This document shows, piece by piece, positions 7,475 to 15,566 of a DNA stretch of 16,061 bases. Below the pieces are notes generated by a model, which saw only the letters and a list, made by a program, of their open reading frames with translations, made no database searches and had not been told where the DNA came from. The translations under genes and the position numbers were made by a program. The stretch comes from Tannerella sp. Lineage in GTDB: Bacteria; Bacteroidota; Bacteroidia; Bacteroidales; Tannerellaceae. The number at the start of each line of letters is the position of its first letter. Position 1 is the first letter of the stretch. The stretch covers positions 1-16,061 of the forward strand of contig JAITPL010000151.1 of the NCBI GenBank assembly GCA_031289445.1, read 5' to 3'.

Positions 7475-7589
7475 AACAGTGAATAGTGAACAGTGAATAA
7501 CTAATAACTAACAACTGATAACCATTAATCATTAACCATTAACCATTAACCATTAATCATTAATCATTAATCATTCACCATTCATAATT
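7475..7589. repeat. 16 copies of a degenerate 7-bp unit after the GH115 gene
   Basis: Gap-free 7-bp units: AACAGTG/AATAGTG (7475-7495), AATAACT/AACAACT (7496-7516), GATAACC, then ATTAATC/ATTAACC (7524-7572), ATTCACC, ATTCATA and a partial unit. As in 5617-5749 the unit changes in blocks but keeps its period. The array covers the GH115 stop codon (7575-7577) and its last codons. Upstream of it, 7419-7474 holds the shared 17-mer at 7450-7466 and nothing else recognisable. Confidence 0.92.
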
Positions 7590-10046
7590 AGTTTGCGCTC
7601 CCAGGAATGAAGGTTTGAGGCCGCCGGCGTCGATTAATATCTTCTGTATGACAATGCCCGGCTCAAGAACACGAAGCCGCAAGGTATGCCGCCCTGCCTG
7701 CGTTATGTTATGCTTAGTCTGCGAACGGATAATGCTTTCGCCTTGCCAGGGGCCGAGTTCACCCCTATAGTGAGCATTGAAATTAACCGTTTGCTCGTTG
7801 TCTCCGTCAATAGCCACTGCATAGCGCAGACCCTTGTTGGCATTGAAGTTGAGCGTCGGACTGAGCAACAGGGTCAGTGTAACATCTCCGGCGGTCTTCA
7901 ACTCAATGTCATATTCGAGGCTGATAATGTCCTTCTCGCCCGGATAAGCGCTTTGAGGGAAGGTCGTGATAGCCGATTTGGTTTTGCCCAGGTCGGGGAT
8001 CACCTCCCAGTGAATGCGGTCGGTCTCGGTCTTGCGGCTGTAGTCTTCGGCTTCGATGGCGATATAACCCTCGCTTTCACGGAATACCACAGCCCGCTTG
8101 GCAGATTCAACGTACTGCACTTGAGGCATAATACTTCTTTCCGGCTGTTGCCATGTTGTATATCCGATGCGCACCTGGTCCATTATATGCGGCCATTTGC
8201 CGCCTGCTATTTCATAGTTATAATGGTGGGTGAGAACGGAATCGCGCTCGAAACACTCGCGAGCCTTTACCGCCCAGGCGTTGGCTTGCGGGTCATCTTT
8301 GGCAGCGTAGTACTTGTTTTTAGCCACCGCAAAATACATCTCGTAGAGGTTGCAGCAGGCATTGACCGGAAAGAGAACAAGTTCGTCGAAAGCGTCGCGA
8401 TATTCCGCCGGCAGCAGATTGTACAACCTCATGGCATCTATAAGAAGCGCCCTATACTCGTCGGTTACACGCTCAAACTCGTCGTAGTTGGCGAGACTGT
8501 AAACGGTGTCGTTAAGCATTTCGGGCGAGATGCGGCGATTGTACTTTGTGTAGAGATTGATGATTCGCGCAGCCTCTTTGGCATACTTCGCGCCACCGAA
8601 CTGTTGGGCGCACCACTGTTCGGTATGCGTCAGCAGGTTTTGCGCATTGAAACGCTTGGGTTGCCAGGCCATGTCGAGGAAGAAACTGATTGGGTACTCC
8701 ATCGGTTTGAGGTCGCCCACATTCACTACCCACAGACGGTCAACGCCATGCTCGTAAGTCAGGTTCATCTGTTCCCATATCCTTTGCACCTGACTGATGT
8801 TAACCCACTTGTAGTTGCGCGGGCCGCCAACGTAATCGAAGTGGTAGTACATGCCGAAGCCTCCCTTGCGGGGTTTGGCGTTGATGTCAGGCAGTTTGCG
8901 CACGTTGCCCCAGTTATCGTCGCAGAGCAGCAAGGTAACATCGTCGGGAACGCGCATGCCTTTGTCGTAGTAATCCTGCACCTCCTTGTAGAGCGCCCAG
9001 ACTTGAGGAACGTCCGCCGCTTTTTTGGCCGTAACCTTCTCGATGATGCTTCGCTGGTCGCGGACTATTTTTTCAAGCAGTGCAATGTCGGCATCCTCGC
9101 TCATGGCCTCGTCGCCGTCGCCGCGCATCCCTACGGTTACTACGGTTTCGTAGTTTTTAATCCTCTCCATGCCACCACGCCAAAAGTCGGCCAGCACGGT
9201 CGGGTTTGCGCGGTAGTTCCATGCGCCCTTGCCGTAGCGACGCCACTCGTCGTGTGCGCGTCCAAGCGGCTCGTGGTGCGAAGTGCCGATGATAATGCCC
9301 ATCTCGTCGGCCAGAGCGCCGTTAGCGGGGTCATCGTCATAGAAGGCTCGTCCCCACATGGCAGGCCAGAGGAAATTGCCTTTCAGTCGCAGGATAAGTT
9401 CCATTACCTGTCCGTAAAACTTGCTGTTGAATCCGCCGAAGGTCTGATATGCCCAACCACTGAGTGCGGGCGCCTCGTCGTTGAGGAAGATGCCGCGATA
9501 ACGCACGGCAGGCTCTCCGTCGGTATATTTGCCCTTGCGGACGTAGAGTTCGGTTTGCCTTGCGACCGGCACGTCCGCCCAGTAATACCACGGCGAGACG
9601 CCAATCTGTGCCGACAGCTCGTAAACGCCGAAGATGGCGCCCCGCTTGTCGCTACCGGCAATAACAAGGCCTTTAGTAACTCCTTCCACAGGGTTGTCAA
9701 CGGTCTGGATGATGTACTTCTCGGTCTTGCCTTCGAGTTCGCTGCGGTCTATCTTGCCTTCACGGGCAAGGCGGTCGATAAGGTCGGAGTGGCCTATACT
9801 GCCGATGATGACGGCGTTTGTCAGCAGACCGAGCGGCAGTTGACCGGTTACGCGCCGGAAGTCTTCGCACAGGCTGTTGACGGCACGCAGCACACCGGGG
9901 TCTTTGTCGTCGGTGATGACGCTGGCCGAGATGCCGCTGACGATAAGCGGGAAGTCGGCCTTCTCGCCTGTCGGTGAAACAAAAGGCTCTGCCCCGAACA
10001 TCCGCCCGGCAATCAGGCAGGTAAATAATAAGATTCTCAATTTCAT
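7575..10046 (-). CDS. GH115 xylan alpha-1,2-glucuronidase
   Basis: This 823-aa protein has a Sec signal peptide (MKLRILLFTCLIAGRMFGA, likely cleavage near residue 19) and no usable lipobox, so it should be periplasmic. It matches GH115 along its length: an N-terminal alpha/beta domain (about 20-175), the catalytic barrel (about 180-460), a helical domain (about 460-650) and C-terminal beta-sandwich modules. Conserved blocks are RYRGIFLNDEAPALSGW (182-198), KGNFLWPAMWGRAF (222-235), GTSHHEPL (254-261), GMRGDGDEAM (306-315), YKEVQDYYDKGMRVPDDVT (353-371) and LLCDDNWGN (373-381). D312 and E355 are my candidates for the catalytic carboxylates. It removes (4-O-methyl)-glucuronic acid from internal xylose units of xylan. 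The last four residues (NYEW) and the stop are coded by a 7-bp repeat. The gene lies 446 bp after susD, with the spacer full of repeats. Confidence 0.94.
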   Translation of the reverse strand: MKLRILLFTCLIAGRMFGAEPFVSPTGEKADFPLIVSGISASVITDDKDPGVLRAVNSLCEDFRRVTGQLPLGLLTNAVIIGSIGHSDLIDRLAREGKIDRSELEGKTEKYIIQTVDNPVEGVTKGLVIAGSDKRGAIFGVYELSAQIGVSPWYYWADVPVARQTELYVRKGKYTDGEPAVRYRGIFLNDEAPALSGWAYQTFGGFNSKFYGQVMELILRLKGNFLWPAMWGRAFYDDDPANGALADEMGIIIGTSHHEPLGRAHDEWRRYGKGAWNYRANPTVLADFWRGGMERIKNYETVVTVGMRGDGDEAMSEDADIALLEKIVRDQRSIIEKVTAKKAADVPQVWALYKEVQDYYDKGMRVPDDVTLLLCDDNWGNVRKLPDINAKPRKGGFGMYYHFDYVGGPRNYKWVNISQVQRIWEQMNLTYEHGVDRLWVVNVGDLKPMEYPISFFLDMAWQPKRFNAQNLLTHTEQWCAQQFGGAKYAKEAARIINLYTKYNRRISPEMLNDTVYSLANYDEFERVTDEYRALLIDAMRLYNLLPAEYRDAFDELVLFPVNACCNLYEMYFAVAKNKYYAAKDDPQANAWAVKARECFERDSVLTHHYNYEIAGGKWPHIMDQVRIGYTTWQQPERSIMPQVQYVESAKRAVVFRESEGYIAIEAEDYSRKTETDRIHWEVIPDLGKTKSAITTFPQSAYPGEKDIISLEYDIELKTAGDVTLTLLLSPTLNFNANKGLRYAVAIDGDNEQTVNFNAHYRGELGPWQGESIIRSQTKHNITQAGRHTLRLRVLEPGIVIQKILIDAGGLKPSFLGAQTNYEW

Positions 10047-10055
10047 GCTTAATAT

Positions 10056-10192
10056 AATTGATAATTGACAATTGACAATTGATAATTTCGTGTGATAAAC
10101 TTAATTAATTGATAATTGACAATTGACAATTGACAATTGACAATTTCGTGTGATAAACTTAATATAATTGACAATTGACAATTGACAATGAC
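10056..10192. repeat. Three clusters of AATTGAC heptamers separated by a 22-bp repeat
   Basis: Units AATTGAC/AATTGAT occur in clusters at 10056-10083 (4 units), 10107-10141 (5 units) and 10166-10192 (3 units plus a partial one). The first two gaps hold an identical 22-bp block (10084-10105 and 10142-10163, core TTTCGTGTGATAAACTTAAT), giving a higher-order repeat of about 52-58 bp; CTTAAT at 10048-10053 starts the series. The array begins 9 nt upstream of the GH115 ATG. Confidence 0.9.
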
Positions 10193-10200
10193 ATTGTTGC

Positions 10201-10440
10201 AACGGACGGACAAACTTGTGTGGATGATACCGTCATTGTTAGTCCGTTAGGACTTGCATATCAATAGAAAAAATGATTCTCTCTTCTTTTTCACCGTAGG
10301 GGATTCACCGAAAAACAAACCGGATTATTTGAACGTGAATCCCCGATGGAAAAAAAGGTGTGTATGATACCGTATTCTATTGATATGTATCCCCTACCGG
10401 GGATGCGCCGTATTAGTTCTCCGTCACCGTCATTGGCAGA
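10201..10440. repeat. Nested inverted-repeat element centred near 10322 in the susD to GH115 spacer
   Basis: Three pairs of elements are concentric. Innermost, GGGGATTCAC (10299-10308) pairs perfectly with GTGAATCCCC (10335-10344). Next, CATATCAATAGAA (10257-10269) pairs perfectly with TTCTATTGATATG (10375-10387). Outside these, each arm carries its own small hairpin: AGTCC-GTTA-GGACT (10241-10254) and ATCCCC-TACC-GGGGAT (10389-10404). There is also a near-direct repeat GTGTGKATGATACCGT (10218-10233 and 10358-10373) and ACCGTCATTG twice (10229-10238 and 10426-10435). No coding frame is convincing here. It could be a MITE/REP-like element or a structured RNA segment between susD and the GH115 gene. 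Confidence 0.75.
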
Positions 10441-10445
10441 TATAA

Positions 10446-10494
10446 ATTATCAACTGTCAATTGTCAATTATCAATTATCAATTGTCAATTCTTC
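10446..10494. repeat. Seven 7-bp units (ATTGTCA/ATTATCA) abutting the susD stop
   Basis: ATTATCA, ACTGTCA, ATTGTCA, ATTATCA, ATTATCA, ATTGTCA and ATTCTTC follow one another, and the last unit touches the susD stop codon (10493-10495). The unit is the reverse complement of the AATTGAC unit at 10056-10192, so the two arrays are inverted with respect to each other across the spacer. Confidence 0.9.
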
Positions 10495-12421
10495 AGTATC
10501 CCGGATTTTGATAAGCGGCTTTTTCGGCTTCGCTCATTGTCATGCGGTCTAATTGTGCTTGCGGAATAGGACGCAGATAGTGCTTCGGCTCTATTGTGCG
10601 GGTGTAAACCACAGGAGTATGCTCGCCTTTGGCGCTGCCGCAGATAGTGTAGCTGCCTGCAAGTTCAGCCCATTTCTGTGTCCGTACAAGGTCAAACCAT
10701 CGGTAGCCTTCGCCATAGTATTCACGGCTGCGCTCTTCCAAAATGTAGTTTATATCTATCGTGGCAGGAGTAGCGGCTGTCATCGCAGCGCTGTTGTCAA
10801 CAATCTTCTCGGCATTGCCGTTGTTGTCCCAGCGCCATTTGCCGGCACGTGCACGTAGAACGTTTACAAGCTCCCTTGCGCTCTGACTGCCGGTAGCGCC
10901 CTTGACGGCCGCTTCGGCTGCTATGAGATAAAACTCCGAGAACTTGGCTATACTCCATGGACGTGTGATAGCGCCGTTAGGTTGTCCCAGACCTGTGCCG
11001 TTATCTGTACGGTAAGTTCCCAGTTTCCAGATACCCGGATAGACAATGCGACTGATGCCGCTCGGAGCAATTACCCAGTCGGCGCGTCCCGGAAGAGTAC
11101 CCGCACCGATATTGCTGTCGCCTGCTCCGGCCGGATAGGTAACAGGTGTAGTCGGCTCTTCGTCGAGGAAAGTGAGTACAGGCTCGCCGTTTCTCACCGG
11201 CAAACCGTTTGCGTTGATGATGGATTCGTCGGTGATACCTGCTTTAGCCCAGTTACCCGGATAAACGGTTACGAAAGTGCCGTCGTAGCGGCTGTCGTTT
11301 GTTTTGTCGGCAAAGGTATTTGTGATTACCTCAATCGTCGGCGACATGCGGGTCCATGGACGGCCACCCCACTGCACTGCATCGCGCTGAACGGTAGAGA
11401 TGCCCGAACTGCGGATTTCGGTATAGTTCCATGTCGCAAACCATACGGCAAAACTTTCGGGAGCGCCGCCGTTGCTGTACGACAAACTCGCCGCATTGAA
11501 ATATTCATCCTCGCAATGGTCGCTGTAGAGCACTATTTCGCTGTTACGGTCGTTGCTTCCCAGATTTACATCGTAGAAGGTAGGTTGCAGTTTAAAAGCG
11601 CCGGGGCTGTTGATTCCTTCCAGAGCAATGTTGTAAGCCTGCTGAAAATACCATGCAGCATCGTGTCCGTCGGGATCGCTGCGAGCAATATCCGGATAAG
11701 TAGCAATGTTATTGGGATTTTGCAGCCACCAGGCGTAGCTCAGGTAGGCTTTCGACAAATACAGACGCGCTGCCGTTTTGGTCACGCCTCCGGTTACACG
11801 CCCTGCTTCGGGAAGATTTTCTATTGCCGTCTTCAAATCCGGGAAGACAGCCTTGGTGTAAACTTCCGGCACCGGATTGCGAACGGATACACGCGAAGGA
11901 TTGATATTAAATTTCAGTTCGCCGGAGCCTAAATCCAGTGGTACGCCTCCAAAGGACTGCACCAGCATAAAGTAATCCCAGGCGCGGAAGAAGCGGGCTT
12001 CGGAAATCAAGGCTTCCGACAGGCCCACAGAGGCCGCATTTTCAATAATACCGTTTGCGGTATTGATATTCGAATAAGCCGCATTCCACAGAGCATCCGA
12101 GCGGCTGCTCGAAGCGGTCATCGAGCCTACCCCCGACATGTCGGTGTCTTTAAAGTTATTGTCGGCGCTTTGCGCATAAGTACTTTCGTCGGTGCCGTTT
12201 TGCGTGCCGGCATAATAGTATTGCCCGAAAATCCAGCGGGTATGTGCATAGAGCGAAGTCAATCCGCCCTGAATACCCTGTTCGGTCTGAAAGTAACCCG
12301 GCTCGTAAGCGGTGCGCGGCGTTTCTTTCAGGAAATCATCTGAACAGGATGTAAGGGACAGCGTAAGTAACAGCGTCAGAAGCGCTGTTGATGTCATTGT
12401 TTTTATGCTTGTATATTTCAT
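10493..12421 (-). CDS. SusD-like glycan-binding surface lipoprotein (RagB/SusD family)
   Basis: This 642-aa protein is the outer-membrane lipoprotein partner of the SusC channel; SusD proteins cap the transporter and bind the glycan, here by context xylan or xylo-oligosaccharides. The leader ends in the lipobox LTSC with lipidated C26. The next residues, SDDFLKETP, are the usual SusD start, and the acidic SDD fits the Bacteroidota surface-export signal. The N-terminal SusD-like region includes LWNAAYSNINTANGIIEN (about 111-128) and ARFFRAWDYFMLVQSFGGVPL, and helical TPR-like segments such as KTAARLYLSKAYLSYAWW follow. The C-terminal region has YILEERSREYYGEGYRWFDLVR and ends in the familiar YQNPGY. 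The ATG is 12 nt after the susC stop, so the two are certainly cotranscribed. The glycan bound is inferred from neighbours. Confidence 0.95.
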   Translation of the reverse strand: MKYTSIKTMTSTALLTLLLTLSLTSCSDDFLKETPRTAYEPGYFQTEQGIQGGLTSLYAHTRWIFGQYYYAGTQNGTDESTYAQSADNNFKDTDMSGVGSMTASSSRSDALWNAAYSNINTANGIIENAASVGLSEALISEARFFRAWDYFMLVQSFGGVPLDLGSGELKFNINPSRVSVRNPVPEVYTKAVFPDLKTAIENLPEAGRVTGGVTKTAARLYLSKAYLSYAWWLQNPNNIATYPDIARSDPDGHDAAWYFQQAYNIALEGINSPGAFKLQPTFYDVNLGSNDRNSEIVLYSDHCEDEYFNAASLSYSNGGAPESFAVWFATWNYTEIRSSGISTVQRDAVQWGGRPWTRMSPTIEVITNTFADKTNDSRYDGTFVTVYPGNWAKAGITDESIINANGLPVRNGEPVLTFLDEEPTTPVTYPAGAGDSNIGAGTLPGRADWVIAPSGISRIVYPGIWKLGTYRTDNGTGLGQPNGAITRPWSIAKFSEFYLIAAEAAVKGATGSQSARELVNVLRARAGKWRWDNNGNAEKIVDNSAAMTAATPATIDINYILEERSREYYGEGYRWFDLVRTQKWAELAGSYTICGSAKGEHTPVVYTRTIEPKHYLRPIPQAQLDRMTMSEAEKAAYQNPGY

Positions 12422-12433
12422 ATCATTAATTTT

Positions 12434-15400
12434 TTAGAATGTTAAATTTAATCCGAAAATGAAGTTGCGAGTTGAAGGCACGTTTGTTCCTACCGTCAGC
12501 ATCTTGGCTGCATTGTAAGGCAGAGAGGTTGTTACCGCCGCGTTTTCATCACCGTAAGAGTTGGTTACGGGATCAAGACCTGTTTCGCTGTTAAAGGGCG
12601 AAAGCAGCACAAAGGCGTTTTGAAGGGTGAAGTACAGGCGTGCACGGCTTATCGACAGGCATTTAATCCAGTCGGCTTTGGGATCGAGATTATAACCCAA
12701 AGTAATGGTACCTACTTTCAGGTAATCCGCATCAAAATAACCGAGCAAGCTGCCGTATTTTTGATTGTCGCCGCTCTGAATGCCGCCGGGCTTGGGATAT
12801 TTGGCGTCGGTATTGTCGGGCGTCCAGTAATCTACCTTTACGTTTCCGCGCCTTCCGGTCAGCATGTTCAGGTAACCGTTGGAGGCGTGCAGCGAACTGA
12901 CAAGTTTGCCGCCGTTCTGGAAAGTGCCCAGAATGTTCAAATCCCAACCCTTGTATGCTACCCGCGTATTGAAACCGCCCCAGAAGTTAGGGTCGGCGTC
13001 GATGATTTGACGGTCTTCGGAGCCTATTTGCCTTGCGGGAGTACCGTCGGCATTGTAATCACCGGTATATTTAACCTTGATCATACCGACGTTTCCGCCC
13101 GGCTCCAGAATATCGCGATATTGGTCGCTTTCCTGCCATAGGCCGGTATATTCATAGTCGAAGATGGAATTTACAGGATGACCTACAAACCAGGCGTTGC
13201 CTTCGTCGCGCTCCTGACCGGTTGCAAGCTTGGTAAGTTTGTTGCGGTTGGAGGTCAGGTTGATGCCTGCTTCCCACGACCAGCCGTCTTTATTGTCGAT
13301 AATAAGACCGTTGACCGAGAGTTCGACGCCTTTGTTGCTCATTTCGCCGATGTTGGCCGTGTATCCGCCGACGCCGGACGACTGTGGCAGATTAACCCAC
13401 TGCATTACGTCGTAAGTGTTGGCGGTGTAGTATTCGAGAGCGCCCCAGATGCGGTTGCCGACCAGATTGAAATCCAGACCGAAGTTCCACGATTTGGTAA
13501 ACTCCCAGCCCAGTTCGGGATTGGGCGAAGTCTCCACATAGTAGCCTGTGGTCTTTGCCGCTCCGAAGTTATAGGGGCGCGTACCCAGACTGCCCTGTGT
13601 GGTATATGGGTCAACGCTTTGATTGGAGGTCAAACCCCAGCCTACACGCAATTTCAGGTTATCTACCCACTCAATATCCTTCATAAATTCTTCCCTGCCG
13701 ATATTCCATCCGCCCGAAAATGCGGGGTAGGTAATCCACTTGTGACCTTCGGCCAGGCGTGAAGAGCCGTCCCATCTGACCGAGGCCAGCAGCATGTAGC
13801 GGCCTTCGTAGTCGTACATCCCGCGCAACATATAGGAAGACAGTCTTTCGACGCGATACTGCTGGTCGTCGGGACTGACCGTCACATCGGCGGCCTGACC
13901 CAGGTTCCAGTACAGAAAATGGTCTGACGGAATGCCTGTACCTCTCATGTAAGAGCGGTCGTATTGTGCCGACTCGGCCGATTGCAGGGCATTGACGGTA
14001 AGGTGATGCCGTTCGATTTGCCGTTCGTAAGTGATAAGATTCTCGGTAACCCATTTTGTGAAGAGTGACTTGTCGAGAGTGCCGACGGAGGTGGCGCTTG
14101 CAGTCTCGCTGAACACGCCTGTACCCTGATAAGTGCCCCTGTTGGCGGTACTGAAATCAAGTCCGAGAGTAGTGCGGTAACTCAAACCTTCGACGCCGGG
14201 GATTTTAAGGTCGGCAAAAAGAGAGTTGTACGAGCTGATGCCGCGCCGGTTATCGGCATACTTGTCGCCCAGACCGGTAACGTGCTCGCGGGTATAAGTC
14301 CATGTATTGTCTGCAATAGCGCTTACAATGGGTTTCAGGCTGCCGTCCGTGTTGAGCGGGTCAATCAGCGGCGAAGTAGCCAGGGTGTTGTACATGCCAA
14401 GATTGGAGCCGTTGGTTGTGTTGTAATTGTTATTGGTAGTGAGGCCAAAGCGCAAATATCTGCCTATCTGCTGGTCGATGGCCGCACGCAGTGAGATACG
14501 GCTGTAGTCCTGTCCGGGCAAAAGCGACCGGTCTGTGAGGTAACCGCCGCCAAAGCTGTAACTGCCGTGTTCTGTGCCTCCGGTGATGCCTACGTTGTGA
14601 TTTGTAGTCATTGAGGACTTGAACATGAGGTCTTGCCAGTCGGTGTTAGTGCCTTGCCTCTCGTCGCTGCCCAGAGTAGGAGCGCCGTCGGCGGTCTTGT
14701 AGATACCTGCATCCTGACGCAGCTTGTACAGCTCGTCGCCGGTCATCATCGGATAACGCGAATAGAGCGCCTTCGCACCCCAGTAAGCATCGTAGGTTAC
14801 AAGCGCCTTTTGTCCCTGAGCGCCTTTGTTTGTGCTTACGATAATCACGCCGTTAGCTCCGCGCGAGCCGTAAATGGCCGTAGCCGAAGCGTCCTTGAGT
14901 ACATCAATATTGCGAATGTCGTTGGGATTGATTTCGCCCAGGTCGCCGCTGAACGGAATACCGTCGAGTACAATCAGGGGGTCGTTAGAGCCGGTCAGCG
15001 AGCGCGTACCGCGAATGCGTATCTGCATGTCTGCGCCGGGTTTAGAGCTTGATTGCGAAAACTGCACGCCCGGCATACGTCCGGCCAGCGCCGTTCCTAT
15101 ATTACCGGTTTGCACTTCGCGGATGGCGTCTCCTTTCATTGATGCCACAGAGCCGGTTACAGCTTCCTTGCGCTGAGTGCCGTAGCCGATGACTACGACT
15201 TCTTCGAGCAGCTGTGTGTCGTCCGCCAGGGTTACATTAATAGATGTACGCCCGTTCAGTATGACAGTCTGCGACTGATAGCCGATGTAGGATACCGTGA
15301 TGCTTGCCGATGAAGGCACGTTGAGGGTAAAATTGCCGTCCACGTCGGTAATAGTGCCGTTAGTAGGGGAGGCGGTCTCGACCACCGAAGCTCCGATAAC

Positions 15401-15523
15401 GGCTTCCCCTTGCGAATCAACGACTAAGCCCCGTAAGGCGATAGTCTGCGAGTATGCCGTGAGAGGCAAGATAAGCAATGCCAGCATACATAGTTTAGTA
15501 AAAAAATGTTTTCTTTGTTCCAT
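12434..15523 (-). CDS. SusC-like TonB-dependent outer-membrane glycan transporter (SusC/RagA family)
   Basis: This 1029-aa protein imports glycans captured by SusD, using TonB energy. Residues 1-25 form a signal peptide (LPLTAYSQ, cleavage near 25-26). A carboxypeptidase-regulatory-like beta domain follows (about 28-100, GLVVDSQGEAVIGASV and DVDGNFTLNV), then the TonB box region EEVVVIGYGTQRKEAVTGS (107-125). The plug domain (about 118-232) carries DPLIVLDGIPF (181-191) and ATAIYGSRGANGVIIVS (214-230). The remainder is a 22-strand-type barrel ending NFIFGLNLTF with the terminal Phe needed for barrel assembly. It is the first gene of the xylan locus visible here. No consensus -7 element was found between its ATG and the right edge, so the operon promoter may lie outside the window or be divergent in sequence. 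Its leader adjoins a 21-bp tandem array. Confidence 0.96.
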   Translation of the reverse strand: MEQRKHFFTKLCMLALLILPLTAYSQTIALRGLVVDSQGEAVIGASVVETASPTNGTITDVDGNFTLNVPSSASITVSYIGYQSQTVILNGRTSINVTLADDTQLLEEVVVIGYGTQRKEAVTGSVASMKGDAIREVQTGNIGTALAGRMPGVQFSQSSSKPGADMQIRIRGTRSLTGSNDPLIVLDGIPFSGDLGEINPNDIRNIDVLKDASATAIYGSRGANGVIIVSTNKGAQGQKALVTYDAYWGAKALYSRYPMMTGDELYKLRQDAGIYKTADGAPTLGSDERQGTNTDWQDLMFKSSMTTNHNVGITGGTEHGSYSFGGGYLTDRSLLPGQDYSRISLRAAIDQQIGRYLRFGLTTNNNYNTTNGSNLGMYNTLATSPLIDPLNTDGSLKPIVSAIADNTWTYTREHVTGLGDKYADNRRGISSYNSLFADLKIPGVEGLSYRTTLGLDFSTANRGTYQGTGVFSETASATSVGTLDKSLFTKWVTENLITYERQIERHHLTVNALQSAESAQYDRSYMRGTGIPSDHFLYWNLGQAADVTVSPDDQQYRVERLSSYMLRGMYDYEGRYMLLASVRWDGSSRLAEGHKWITYPAFSGGWNIGREEFMKDIEWVDNLKLRVGWGLTSNQSVDPYTTQGSLGTRPYNFGAAKTTGYYVETSPNPELGWEFTKSWNFGLDFNLVGNRIWGALEYYTANTYDVMQWVNLPQSSGVGGYTANIGEMSNKGVELSVNGLIIDNKDGWSWEAGINLTSNRNKLTKLATGQERDEGNAWFVGHPVNSIFDYEYTGLWQESDQYRDILEPGGNVGMIKVKYTGDYNADGTPARQIGSEDRQIIDADPNFWGGFNTRVAYKGWDLNILGTFQNGGKLVSSLHASNGYLNMLTGRRGNVKVDYWTPDNTDAKYPKPGGIQSGDNQKYGSLLGYFDADYLKVGTITLGYNLDPKADWIKCLSISRARLYFTLQNAFVLLSPFNSETGLDPVTNSYGDENAAVTTSLPYNAAKMLTVGTNVPSTRNFIFGLNLTF

Positions 15524-15566
15524 AGGAAAAATTTTAAAATGTAAAATGCTTTATGTTCTTTATGAA

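Noticed and set aside
7686..9977. Plus-strand frame of 763 codons opposite the GH115 gene
   Set aside because: It is the exact antisense of a full-length GH115 gene with all family motifs; the long open frame reflects codon use on the other strand.
10257..10387. Invertible promoter between the 13-bp inverted arms
   Set aside because: I found no TAnnTTTG element on either strand inside the segment and no recombinase gene in the window; inversion remains testable but is not supported here.
10346..10552. Plus-strand frame of 68 codons across the susD end
   Set aside because: It starts in the palindromic spacer, runs through the heptamer array and then antisense into susD; there is no sign of a real gene.
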